In this document: piece after piece, positions 1 to 6,509 of the stretch
Position numbering within the stretch: position 1 is the first letter of the stretch
How the letters are laid out: each line of letters starts with the position of its first letter
From: Clostridiales bacterium
Lineage (GTDB): Bacteria; Bacillota; Clostridia; Christensenellales; Borkfalkiaceae
Assembly (NCBI GenBank): GCA_021635425.1
Contig: JAJWOJ010000099.1
Coordinates: forward strand, 1 to 7,204
Direction: 5' to 3'
Length of the DNA: 7,204 bases
The notes under the pieces: model-generated
Database searches by the model: none
What the model saw: the letters and a program-made list of their open reading frames with translations, nothing else
What the model was told of the DNA's origin: nothing
Position numbers and translations under genes: made by a program

Positions 1-2
1 GC

Positions 3-2465
3 GTTATCGCATGCTTTGCTTTTGCATCCTGCAACTGGGACGTTCAGTCCGACGGATCGACGGGCGACAAGACCTCGGTAAGCGAAACGACATCCGACAA
101 GGAGTCGGATTCCGTTAAGGAATCAACAAGCGAAACGGTTTCGACGTGCGAACACGAATTCGTTCTGCAATCGGAAAAAGCTCCCGATTGCACCCATGCG
201 GGCAAAAAAACTTTCAAATGCGGCAAGTGCGGCGAAGTTAAGACGGAAGAGGGCGAAGCCGCTCTCGGACATTTGTTCGGCGAATGGGAAGTCATCAACG
301 CCGAAACATGCACCGTCGACGGCGAAGAGGCAAGATACTGCACGAGAGAAAATTGCAACGGAATGGAAACAAGAGCTATCCCCGCCGCGCATAAATATGT
401 CGAAAACACGGCGGAAAGCGTCGCTCCGACATGCGAAAAGGTCGGCAAAGACGTTTACGAATGCTCGGTTTGTCACGATAAATACGACGAAGTCGTTCCC
501 GCGCTCGGTCACGAGGAAAACACCGAGATAGAAAGAATCGTTGTCGAAGCCACGTGCGAAAAGGGCGGTTACACCACTCTTACATGCGCTCGCTGCGGAA
601 AAACCTATAATATAGACGAAACCGAAGCGCTCGGGCATAACTACGAAACGGGCGAATCCGTCGAAGCGACTTGCGACTTCGCGGGTTACACCGCAATGAA
701 ATGCAGCCGTTGCGATAAAAATTACAGAAAAATAACCGCGGCAAAACTCAGCCACACGATAGGCGACGACGGAGTTTGCGAAACTTGCGGAAAAACATAT
801 CTCAAAGCCAACGCGCTTATCGTTTCTTCGGAAGACAATCAGGCTTACGCCGTTAAAGACGACGTTTACGATTACCTTGTCTACGCGAAAGACGATACGT
901 CCTATGAGACGACGATTACGATCGACAGACAAATCGTCGACAAACTCATCGCGAACAGATATTTCAAAATTAACTTCATGTTCGGCAACCCCGATAATTG
1001 CTACAGAGCAATGGGCTATAAACTCCCCGGCGACGAAAACTTCAGATACGTAAACGTATTCCAGACCGAAGGTTTCGGGGATAACACCCTCTTCACTCTC
1101 GTTATCGCAAACGAAAACGGCGCGGACGAAACCATCGTGACCGAAGCGGGAATTACCCTTACCCTTCTTTACAGATACAACGGAAAGGACGGCGTTACGT
1201 CGGATAAAGAACCCGAAGAAAAATACCACGGAACTCTTAACAACTTTGCTTTGAAAATCGAATACGTTCAGATTGCAAAACCGTTCGATTACGAAGATAA
1301 AACGACATGGCTCGCTACCGACTACAAAGTAACTTATACCGACAATTTAAGCTGGAAGATGAACGGCGCAATGTACCGCGACGAGAAAAACGTAACCATA
1401 AAAGCAGAGACGATTGCGGCGCTTATCGCGCACGGCTACGAATCGTTGATGTTCACTCTTTCGTTTGAGCCAGGCGAAAAAGTTATCTATTATGTTGACG
1501 ACAAAACTCAGGGCAACATAGTAAACTATGTATCCGCAACGATTCCTCTCACCGAAGAAGCGGCTGAAAACGGCTTGACGTACAAAATCCTTTATAACGA
1601 CGTAAATCACACCAATCCTGCCTGGGGCGGAACGAAGGACGTGGACGGATTCACATTCACCCTCACGCTCAACAAGAAATTCAGCCTCGACGATAAAGAA
1701 ACGTGGGTTAAATCGGCATATGCTATCGTATATAACGAAACGGAAAACCGCTTCGAAGTTACCGACGGAGACCCCGGAAAGGAACAGATTGAAAAAGACG
1801 TAATCATAACCGCAGAACTTCTCTCCGCTATGAAAGCTCAGAAATACGGCTCTTTCATAATCACGATGAAATGTAAGCCCAATCAGCTTCCCATTCTCGG
1901 AATGAAGACCTCGGCATGGGCATACGGCGCACCCGGCGCAGACCTTACAGGAAGCGAAACGGTTATAACCAACGACATGCTTGCAAACGGATATACGTTC
2001 AGAGGTCTTTATGCGGACCAGGCTCAGAGAGTCGAAAGTACAGATTACGACAAAGTAAACGGATTCTATTTCACCATAGAGTTTATAAAGGAATTTAACC
2101 CCGAAACGGACGAAGTTATTTCCACGGCGACCGATTACGTTTATGCCGAAGGAATCTATACGTTAACGGGAAAAGACCCGAGAGTTACCGTCCTTGCAAA
2201 AGCCATTTCTTATTGGCTCGATAACGGATATACGAGCATAGATATAATCGTTTCGGATAAAGAAGGACAAAGAGCGGGCAAAAACGTTCAGATTAACGGC
2301 GCGGATCACGGAACAAACAACCAGACTACCAGCGTAAACGTTACGCTTACCGAAGAAATGAGAGCAAGCGGATTATCCCTCATCCTTTATTGGAGCGATA
2401 TTTCGGGCTGGGCAGGCGGAAACGCACCCGACGGAGTAACCCTTCAGATCGTTGCGAAAAAATAA
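3..2465 (+). CDS. Large repeat-containing surface lipoprotein, 5' end missing
   Basis: The reading frame is open from the first complete codon at 3 to TAA at 2463-2465, giving 820 visible codons; the start lies upstream. There is no in-frame ATG before the repeats, and the in-frame TTG at 273 falls between repeat units, so it is not a credible start. The visible N-terminus reads VIACFAFASCNWD, the end of a hydrophobic signal with a lipobox-like FASC (Cys at 30-32), so the protein is probably lipid-anchored outside the membrane. A Ser/Thr/Glu/Lys linker follows to about 146. Next come five Cys/His repeats plus a partial sixth (147-812), then four diverged copies of a domain of about 115-165 residues (813-2462). 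No catalytic motif, LPXTG or C-terminal anchor is visible. Adhesion, ligand capture or wall display are possible roles, but none is shown. The distance to the permease genes (141 bases, with hairpins) leaves it unclear whether it shares their transcript. Lipoprotein identity is likely; function is unknown. Confidence 0.88.
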   Translation, partial: VIACFAFASCNWDVQSDGSTGDKTSVSETTSDKESDSVKESTSETVSTCEHEFVLQSEKAPDCTHAGKKTFKCGKCGEVKTEEGEAALGHLFGEWEVINAETCTVDGEEARYCTRENCNGMETRAIPAAHKYVENTAESVAPTCEKVGKDVYECSVCHDKYDEVVPALGHEENTEIERIVVEATCEKGGYTTLTCARCGKTYNIDETEALGHNYETGESVEATCDFAGYTAMKCSRCDKNYRKITAAKLSHTIGDDGVCETCGKTYLKANALIVSSEDNQAYAVKDDVYDYLVYAKDDTSYETTITIDRQIVDKLIANRYFKINFMFGNPDNCYRAMGYKLPGDENFRYVNVFQTEGFGDNTLFTLVIANENGADETIVTEAGITLTLLYRYNGKDGVTSDKEPEEKYHGTLNNFALKIEYVQIAKPFDYEDKTTWLATDYKVTYTDNLSWKMNGAMYRDEKNVTIKAETIAALIAHGYESLMFTLSFEPGEKVIYYVDDKTQGNIVNYVSATIPLTEEAAENGLTYKILYNDVNHTNPAWGGTKDVDGFTFTLTLNKKFSLDDKETWVKSAYAIVYNETENRFEVTDGDPGKEQIEKDVIITAELLSAMKAQKYGSFIITMKCKPNQLPILGMKTSAWAYGAPGADLTGSETVITNDMLANGYTFRGLYADQAQRVESTDYDKVNGFYFTIEFIKEFNPETDEVISTATDYVYAEGIYTLTGKDPRVTVLAKAISYWLDNGYTSIDIIVSDKEGQRAGKNVQINGADHGTNNQTTSVNVTLTEEMRASGLSLILYWSDISGWAGGNAPDGVTLQIVAKK
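33..146 (+). other. Ser/Thr/Glu-rich tether of the first lipoprotein
   Basis: Immediately after the putative lipidated Cys the translation is dominated by Ser, Thr, Glu, Asp and Lys (for example SETTSDKESDSVKESTSE). It lacks hydrophobic residues and is expected to be disordered. Such segments typically hold a domain away from the membrane and through the wall. A similar but longer stretch follows the lipobox of the phosphatase lipoprotein at 4551-4751. Confidence 0.75.
147..812 (+). repeat. Five Cys/His repeats of about 40 residues plus a partial sixth
   Basis: The units run approximately 147-272, 273-392, 393-512, 513-638, 639-755, with a partial unit at 756-812. The consensus is T-C-x3-G-x5-C-x2-C-G, then about ten residues, then a closing A-L-G-H or similar (ALGH, PAAH, ALGH, ALGH, KLSH). 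Each full unit thus offers three Cys and one His. Unit 2 has CX4C (YCTRENC) in place of CX2C. The last unit keeps only CETCG and loses both the first Cys and the closing His. Repeats of this type are frequent in surface proteins of gut Clostridia. A zinc-ribbon-like metal site per unit is my inference from the Cys/His spacing; disulfide bonding outside the cell is an alternative. Confidence 0.85.
813..2462 (+). repeat. Four diverged tandem copies of an unrecognised beta-alpha-beta-like domain
   Basis: Approximate copies are 813-1310, 1311-1706, 1707-2120 and 2121-2462. Each has a core strand-helix-strand motif beginning near 912, 1389, 1797 and 2181: TITIDRQIVDKLIANRYF, NVTIKAETIAALIAHGYE, DVIITAELLSAMKAQKYG and RVTVLAKAISYWLDNGYT. 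A second conserved block follows in each, of the type 'xITxxMxxxGLTxxxLY', then a closing strand such as VDGFTFTLTLNKKF or VNGFYFTIEFIKEF. Two of the junctions carry D-K-(T/E)-T-W. The first copy is longest and the last shortest. The copies are related by fold-level pattern more than by identity, so the duplication is old. I do not recognise the family; an Ig-like or carbohydrate-binding-like beta-sandwich is possible. Confidence 0.75.
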
Positions 2466-2506
2466 AAACCATTACCAAAACCAATAAAATACAGCAATTT
2501 CGGTCG

Positions 2507-2537
2507 GCGTTGAGCGAGCTAAAAGCCCGCTCAACGC
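2507..2537 (+). promoter_or_regulatory. Perfect 10-bp inverted repeat (hairpin)
   Basis: GCGTTGAGCG at 2507-2516 is exactly complementary to CGCTCAACGC at 2528-2537. Inside, AGCT and AGCC could add three more pairs after one mismatch. The stem is GC-rich and stable-looking. No T-tract follows on the + strand; instead there is CTTCGGCAG and then an A-run at 2547-2553. This is therefore not a textbook intrinsic terminator, though it could still slow polymerase, protect an mRNA 3' end or be a protein-binding palindrome. Confidence 0.6.
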
Positions 2538-2558
2538 TTCGGCAGTAAAAAAACAGGC

Positions 2559-2577
2559 TCGGAAAGTTGTTTTCCGA
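2559..2577 (+). promoter_or_regulatory. Second inverted repeat upstream of the permease
   Basis: TCGGAAA at 2559-2565 pairs with TTTCCGA at 2571-2577 around the loop GTTGT. An alternative short stem uses GTTG at 2566-2569 with CAAC at 2578-2581 and cannot form at the same time. The site ends about 30 bases before the permease start. The stem is AT-containing and modest, so it could be chance. Confidence 0.35.
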
Positions 2578-2606
2578 CAACACTAAACACAAAAGGCGGC
2601 AAAAAT

Positions 2607-3557
2607 ATGATGCAACAGGATAAGATAAGAAAAAAGAGGAAACTCATGGACGGGTTGTTTTACGCCTCGTTCATGATAATTCCGCTTACTGCCTTTCTTG
2701 TCTTTTACTTATACGTTAATATCGACTCGTTTATTATGGCGTTTCAGCAACCGAACGGCAAGGGCGACGGACTGAAATTCTCGGGGTTCGAAAATTTCGT
2801 ATGGATTTTCAAAGAACTTAAAAACCCCGATCCGAACAACTTATCCGACAACTTGAAGCTTGCGTTTATAAACACGTTCAAATCGTTCGGAATATCGCTT
2901 ATAATGTTCCCTGTCGGGCTTCTGGTTTCGTATTTCATCTATAAGAAAATAACGGGCTATAAAATATTCAGAATTATCTTCTACCTCCCCACCATCGTCT
3001 CGGGCGTCGTGGTAAGCTACTTTTTCATAGAGTTCGTAAGATCGGGCTTTTTCGTTTCTTTTTTAACGAAACTGTTCAAAATCCCCTACGCCATGAAAGA
3101 CCCGCTCGTCGACAGCGACTACGCGAACAAAATGGTTTTCCTCAACATGATATGGCTGGGGTTCCCGGGGAGCCTTATCATCTGGGGCGGAACGTTTTCG
3201 AGAATACCCGATTCGATAATAGAATCGGCAAAGCTCGACGGCGTTAACTGGGTGCAGGAGATGTTCGTTATCATTCTCCCGTTGGTCTGGCCGACCTTCG
3301 TGCTTATGATAACCCTTCAGCTTGCAAACGTGTTCGGCGCGACGGGCGCGGTATTCCTTTTAACGCAGGGCGCGTCCGGAACTCAAACCGTTTCCAACTG
3401 GATGTATATGCAGGTTTTAAACACCTCAAACCCGCTTAAATCGGACAATCTTTACAGAACTTCGGCAATGGCTATGATGCTCACGACCGTTTCGTGCGTT
3501 ATCGCCGTCCTTGTGCGCAAGTTCCTCGCTTCTAAAATAGAAGAGACGACGTATTAA
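2607..3557 (+). CDS. CUT1-type ABC sugar importer, first permease subunit (MalF/UgpA-like)
   Basis: This 316-residue integral membrane protein forms one half of the transport channel of a binding-protein-dependent importer. Hydrophobic segments lie near residues 17-38, 86-111, 120-145, 175-197, 219-243 and 285-307. The cytoplasmic EAA loop that docks on the ATPase is clear: E206-S-A-K-L-D-G212, then I222-x-L224-P225, matching EAA-x3-G-x9-I-x-LP with one Ala-to-Ser change. The segment 'FSGFENFVWIF' after the first helix and the basic N-terminus (KIRKKRK) are also typical of this family, as is the length. The ATG at 2607 is preceded seven bases upstream by an imperfect AAGGCGG site; a second ATG follows immediately at 2610. 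The second permease starts 10 bases after the stop, so the two are co-transcribed. The family is certain; the transported sugar cannot be told from the sequence. Confidence 0.95.
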   Translation: MMQQDKIRKKRKLMDGLFYASFMIIPLTAFLVFYLYVNIDSFIMAFQQPNGKGDGLKFSGFENFVWIFKELKNPDPNNLSDNLKLAFINTFKSFGISLIMFPVGLLVSYFIYKKITGYKIFRIIFYLPTIVSGVVVSYFFIEFVRSGFFVSFLTKLFKIPYAMKDPLVDSDYANKMVFLNMIWLGFPGSLIIWGGTFSRIPDSIIESAKLDGVNWVQEMFVIILPLVWPTFVLMITLQLANVFGATGAVFLLTQGASGTQTVSNWMYMQVLNTSNPLKSDNLYRTSAMAMMLTTVSCVIAVLVRKFLASKIEETTY

Positions 3558-3562
3558 GGAGA
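3556..3562 (+). promoter_or_regulatory. Strong ribosome binding site overlapping the upstream stop codon
   Basis: AAGGAGA begins within the TAA stop of the first permease (3555-3557) and ends five bases before the ATG at 3568. The arrangement favours translational coupling of the two permeases, which are needed in equal amounts, and it fixes the start of the second. Confidence 0.8.
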
Positions 3563-3567
3563 GACTT

Positions 3568-4467
3568 ATGAAAAAATATGATTTTGAAAAGAAAACGCTC
3601 TCCGAAAAGTTCAGACGATTCATTAACAAAAGATCGGTTTCGGAAAGGATTGTTTACGCGCTTGTGTTTCTCGTCTTCTGCGCGTTCGCATTTTCCTATC
3701 TGTACATGATTTTCTGGTGCTTCATATCGGGAATGAGAACGAACGGCGCGGTTTCGTCGAACGCGTTCGGATTCGACGAATTTCAACCGCGAAACTATAT
3801 CGACGTATTCTCCATGCTTAATGTCAACGAGCATAACTTTTTGCAGATGTTTTTAAACTCTATGTACTTCTGCTTCTTAGGTCCGCTCCTTAACATCATG
3901 GTTACGGCGATGATGTCTTACGTCACCGCGAAATATAAGTTTTTCGGCTCGAAAGCCGTGTATTTCGTCGTTCTCGTCGTTATAACCCTTCCGCTTTACG
4001 GAACGGGTACGGCGATGTACAAACTGCTCTATAAACTCAAATTTCTCAATTCGAGAATGATGATTTTCACGTCGCTTAACGGATTTTCGATATACTATAT
4101 GTATTTCTTCGCGTTCTGGCAAGGCGTTTCGAAAAGCTATGCGGAGGCGGCGGAAATCGACGGAGCGAACAAATGGCAGATTTACTTTAAAATAATGCTT
4201 CCGCAGTCCGTCGCGATGTTCGGCTCGCTCTTCCTGCTTTTGTGGATAAGCGAATGGAACTCTTACGCAACCGCGCTTATTTACCTTCCGAAGATGCCCA
4301 CCTTAGCCGTCGGAATTTACATCTTCAAAACGAGCATGACTTACGAATCTCGTATGGATATTCTGTACGCGGCATGCTTCTTATCGCTTATTCCGCCGCT
4401 CATACTGTTCGTTTGCTGCAACAACGCGCTCATGAACAACGTATCCTTAGGCGGACTTAAAGAGTAA
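3568..4467 (+). CDS. CUT1-type ABC sugar importer, second permease subunit (MalG-like)
   Basis: This 299-residue membrane protein is the partner of the preceding permease. Hydrophobic segments are near residues 28-50, 91-120, 129-150, 165-187, 210-232 and 266-290. The EAA loop is canonical: E193-A-A-E-I-D-G199 with L211-P212 twelve residues on, the expected spacing. The C-terminus GGLKE resembles the G-A-V-K-G-type tail usual in MalG-like subunits. The soluble N-terminus of about 25 residues is highly charged and cytoplasmic. The start is set by the AAGGAGA site at 3556-3562. The phosphatase lipoprotein gene starts 11 bases after the stop, so the operon continues without a break. I see no truncation or missing motif. 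The substrate is unknown; sugars or oligosaccharides are the usual cargo of this family. Confidence 0.95.
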   Translation: MKKYDFEKKTLSEKFRRFINKRSVSERIVYALVFLVFCAFAFSYLYMIFWCFISGMRTNGAVSSNAFGFDEFQPRNYIDVFSMLNVNEHNFLQMFLNSMYFCFLGPLLNIMVTAMMSYVTAKYKFFGSKAVYFVVLVVITLPLYGTGTAMYKLLYKLKFLNSRMMIFTSLNGFSIYYMYFFAFWQGVSKSYAEAAEIDGANKWQIYFKIMLPQSVAMFGSLFLLLWISEWNSYATALIYLPKMPTLAVGIYIFKTSMTYESRMDILYAACFLSLIPPLILFVCCNNALMNNVSLGGLKE

Positions 4468-4478
4468 AAGGGAAATTT

Positions 4479-6509
4479 ATGAAAGACAAATTAAAGAAAA
4501 TTTTATGCGTACTCACGGCGGCTTCCGTTATAGCAGCATTAGCGGCTTGCGGCGAAAGCCCGTCCGTAGGCAGCTCAGACAGCACACCCGCTTCCGCAAG
4601 CGAAACTGTGAGCGAATCGGAAACGACAAGACAATCGGATTCCTTAAACGAACCCGAAAAAACATCGGAAAGCGAACCCGAAAGCACGTCGGAAAGCGAA
4701 TCCGAAAGCCAATCGGAATCGGAAAGCGGGACGGAAAGCGAAAAACCCATGCAGGAACTTAAAATAATATCGCCCGAAGGCGTTGTTTACCCCTATATCG
4801 ATATCGTTAAAAACTATCTCGAATCGGACAAAGGCGTTGAGGAATTCTACGAAAAAGTCGGAAACGCGTATGCTCCCGTTACTATCGAATGGAAAAACAC
4901 TTACGAAAACGTCCGGAGCATAAAGGTTGAATATTCGGTAAGCGAAGACATGTCGGGCGCGGAAACGACCGAACTCGAGGGATATAAGACCAAACTCAAC
5001 TTATATAACCTCTTAAAAGGCACAAAATATTACGTGAGAGTTACGGCGGTGCTTAACGGCGGCGAGGAAAAATCGGCGGTTTCTTCTTTTGAAACGACCG
5101 ACCTCGGAGCGAGATTTATGAAAATCGACGGGATTTTCAACGTCCGCGACCTCGGCGGTTACACCACGGCAAGCGGAGAAAGAACGCTTCAGAACATGTT
5201 TTTCCGCGGCGGCGCGCTATCGCCCGAGTCTCACGGCTGGTACGATTACGTCAAACTTTCCGAAAGCGGCAAAAAATATATGAGCGAAAAGCTCGGCATA
5301 AAAACCGATTTCGATTTGAGAACGGCTCCCGAAAACCTCGGACTTACAGAAAGCCCTATCCCGAATGCAAATCTTGAATATTACGGCGTAAACGGATATT
5401 TATCGGCATTCACGGAAACGGCGGCTTACAGAAAGGTATTCTCCGCTCTTTCCGACAAATCGAAATATCCCGTATATCTTCACTGCACGGGCGGCGCAGA
5501 CAGAACGGGAACGGTCTCTTTCCTCGTAAACGCGCTTTTAGGCATCGACGAAAGAACTCTTATTCAGGATTACGAACTCACCTCGTTCTCAATCTACGAA
5601 CTGAGAAATTATAACAGCACCGTTTATCAGTTCAGACAGTTTGTTGAAAAGCTCAAAACTTACGAAGGCGACACTCTTCAGAAAAAGACTGAAAACTACA
5701 TGCTTTCGATAGGCGTTACCGAAACGGAAATTTACAACATCAGAGCGATAATGCTCGGAAAGCCCGCAAAAACGAGCGTTACGGCGCAGGAAAGCTTTAC
5801 CTCCGCGGACGAAAGCTATAAAATAATTCTCGGCGACGCGCGCGGGCTTACCAAAGTTCTTATAGCAAACGAAGAAGTTAATTACGTTCTTACGGGCAAC
5901 GCCGTTACGATTGCAAAAGAGAACATGCCGAAAGGTTTGACAAGCGGAACGATTCACGGTAAACTGATAATAAACGGCGAAGAATATCCCTTCTCGTTTA
6001 TCTATGACGGAACGAAACACCTTCCCGCATTTTCGAAAGGGGACGGCGAAAAAACGCTCGACTCCTCTTCCGTAAGGCTTACGGGTGAAACGGTTATCGG
6101 CTACGACGGCACTATTGCCGACCTTAACGTAAAATCGATAACGCCGACGGGCGACGGTCATGGCGGAACGTATTTCATGATCGGAAGTTACGGTTTCCAT
6201 TATCGCGCGGGAGAATTCCGCGTGGCGGTAATGAAAGACGGAAAGATTTCCGAATCAGACAAGAGAGTTACGCCGGGCAACTACTCGGCGGCACTCTTCA
6301 ACGCAGGAATCAAATTCGGAATGAGCGTTACGATAAAGGACGAAAACACCGTCACGCTCAAAGCCTTTGCAAACGACAAACTCATCTTCTCTTACGACAT
6401 GGCAAGGGTTTCCGGCGAGATAGCATCCGACAAAGCGGTGTACGTAGTCGAAATCGAACCCGCGCACGTAGGCTCGCTCGTCATAAGCGGCGTTAAAGAA
6501 CAAGCTTAA
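4479..6509 (+). CDS. Surface lipoprotein with FN3-like and tyrosine/phosphoinositide phosphatase domains
   Basis: This is a 676-residue extracellular lipoprotein. Residues 1-24 are a type II signal peptide (KDKLKK, hydrophobic core, LAAC; lipidated Cys24). Residues 25-91 are a Ser/Glu stalk. Residues about 130-208 look like a fibronectin-III domain, with the tyrosine-corner block LYNLLKGTKYYVRVTA around 175-190. Residues about 214-428 are a phosphatase of the Y_phosphatase3 kind (the family of Listeria LipA and mycobacterial PtpB): N221-VRDLGGY, then FFRGG, then DFDLR at 277-281, then HCTGGADRTG with nucleophile Cys336 and Arg342 of CX5R. All core residues are present, so it is probably active. 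The residue before the catalytic Asp-Arg is Ala, not the Lys of LipA/PtpB. After it come an Ig/X2-like segment (about 433-512) and a C-terminal beta-rich module (about 515-676). It likely hydrolyses a phosphoester outside the cell; phosphoprotein, phosphoinositide or sugar phosphate cannot be told apart here. The start is supported by AAAGGGA at 4467-4473. Confidence 0.9.
   Translation: MKDKLKKILCVLTAASVIAALAACGESPSVGSSDSTPASASETVSESETTRQSDSLNEPEKTSESEPESTSESESESQSESESGTESEKPMQELKIISPEGVVYPYIDIVKNYLESDKGVEEFYEKVGNAYAPVTIEWKNTYENVRSIKVEYSVSEDMSGAETTELEGYKTKLNLYNLLKGTKYYVRVTAVLNGGEEKSAVSSFETTDLGARFMKIDGIFNVRDLGGYTTASGERTLQNMFFRGGALSPESHGWYDYVKLSESGKKYMSEKLGIKTDFDLRTAPENLGLTESPIPNANLEYYGVNGYLSAFTETAAYRKVFSALSDKSKYPVYLHCTGGADRTGTVSFLVNALLGIDERTLIQDYELTSFSIYELRNYNSTVYQFRQFVEKLKTYEGDTLQKKTENYMLSIGVTETEIYNIRAIMLGKPAKTSVTAQESFTSADESYKIILGDARGLTKVLIANEEVNYVLTGNAVTIAKENMPKGLTSGTIHGKLIINGEEYPFSFIYDGTKHLPAFSKGDGEKTLDSSSVRLTGETVIGYDGTIADLNVKSITPTGDGHGGTYFMIGSYGFHYRAGEFRVAVMKDGKISESDKRVTPGNYSAALFNAGIKFGMSVTIKDENTVTLKAFANDKLIFSYDMARVSGEIASDKAVYVVEIEPAHVGSLVISGVKEQA
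4551..4751 (+). repeat. Ser/Glu dipeptide-repeat stalk of the phosphatase lipoprotein
   Basis: The segment encodes about 67 residues after Cys24, rich in Ser-Glu pairs (for example SESESESQSESESGTESE). At the DNA level it is built from variants of TCGGAAAGCGAA, so slippage could change its length between strains. It is probably an unstructured, strongly acidic spacer that carries the folded domains away from the membrane. Antisense and frame-shifted readings of the same tract give Ser-rich or Lys/Arg-rich open frames that are artefacts. Confidence 0.85.
5481..5510 (+). other. Phosphatase signature loop (HCX5RTG)
   Basis: These bases encode HCTGGADRTG. Cys336 (5484-5486) would form the phospho-cysteine intermediate, Arg342 (5502-5504) would bind the phosphate, and Asp341 precedes it as in the LipA/PtpB group. 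The motif follows a hydrophobic strand (YPVYL) and precedes a helix, the normal position of the P-loop in cysteine-based phosphatases. Confidence 0.9.

Larger units (their letters stand above)
2466..2606 (+). other. Intergenic spacer between surface lipoprotein and permease genes
   Basis: This is the longest non-coding stretch in the window. Its first third is A-rich, followed by two inverted repeats (2507-2537 and 2559-2577) and an A-rich run into the permease start. I found no convincing -35/-10 pair. The hairpins could mark the end of the upstream transcript, a processing site, or a leader for the importer genes. Confidence 0.6.

Noticed and set aside
273..275. TTG at 273 as the start of the first gene
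   Set aside because: The same frame is open to the window edge and encodes a lipobox, a tether and the first Cys/His repeat upstream, so the gene starts before the window.
123..1229. Long open frame (368 codons) on the - strand opposite the first lipoprotein
   Set aside because: It lies wholly antisense to a frame with clear repeats and domain structure. Its translation is a Phe/Val/Arg-rich mixture with no recognisable motif, which is what the complement of this gene's codon use produces.
2507..2537. Calling the 10-bp hairpin a Rho-independent terminator
   Set aside because: No T-tract follows on the + strand, and on the - strand there are no converging genes and only a weak T-run. The inverted repeat is real, but terminator function is not supported.
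4457..4750. Ser/Leu-rich open frame on the - strand that looks like a serine-repeat protein
   Set aside because: It is the complement of the Ser/Glu stalk repeats of the phosphatase lipoprotein; the repeat makes all frames look patterned.
4505..4762. Basic 85-codon frame on the + strand (Gly-Lys-Arg-rich)
   Set aside because: It is a shifted reading of the signal peptide and Ser/Glu stalk of the phosphatase gene, with no independent support.
5481..5510. Reading the phosphatase as a phytase-like inositol phosphatase
   Set aside because: Phytase-type PTPs have a HCxxGxGR loop. This protein has the NVRDLGGY block and an Asp before the Arg, which fit the LipA/PtpB group.
5589..6200. Open frame of 203 codons on the - strand opposite the phosphatase gene
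   Set aside because: It is antisense to an intact coding region and has the same Phe/Val/Arg-rich composition as the other antisense frame. I see no ribosome site or domain.
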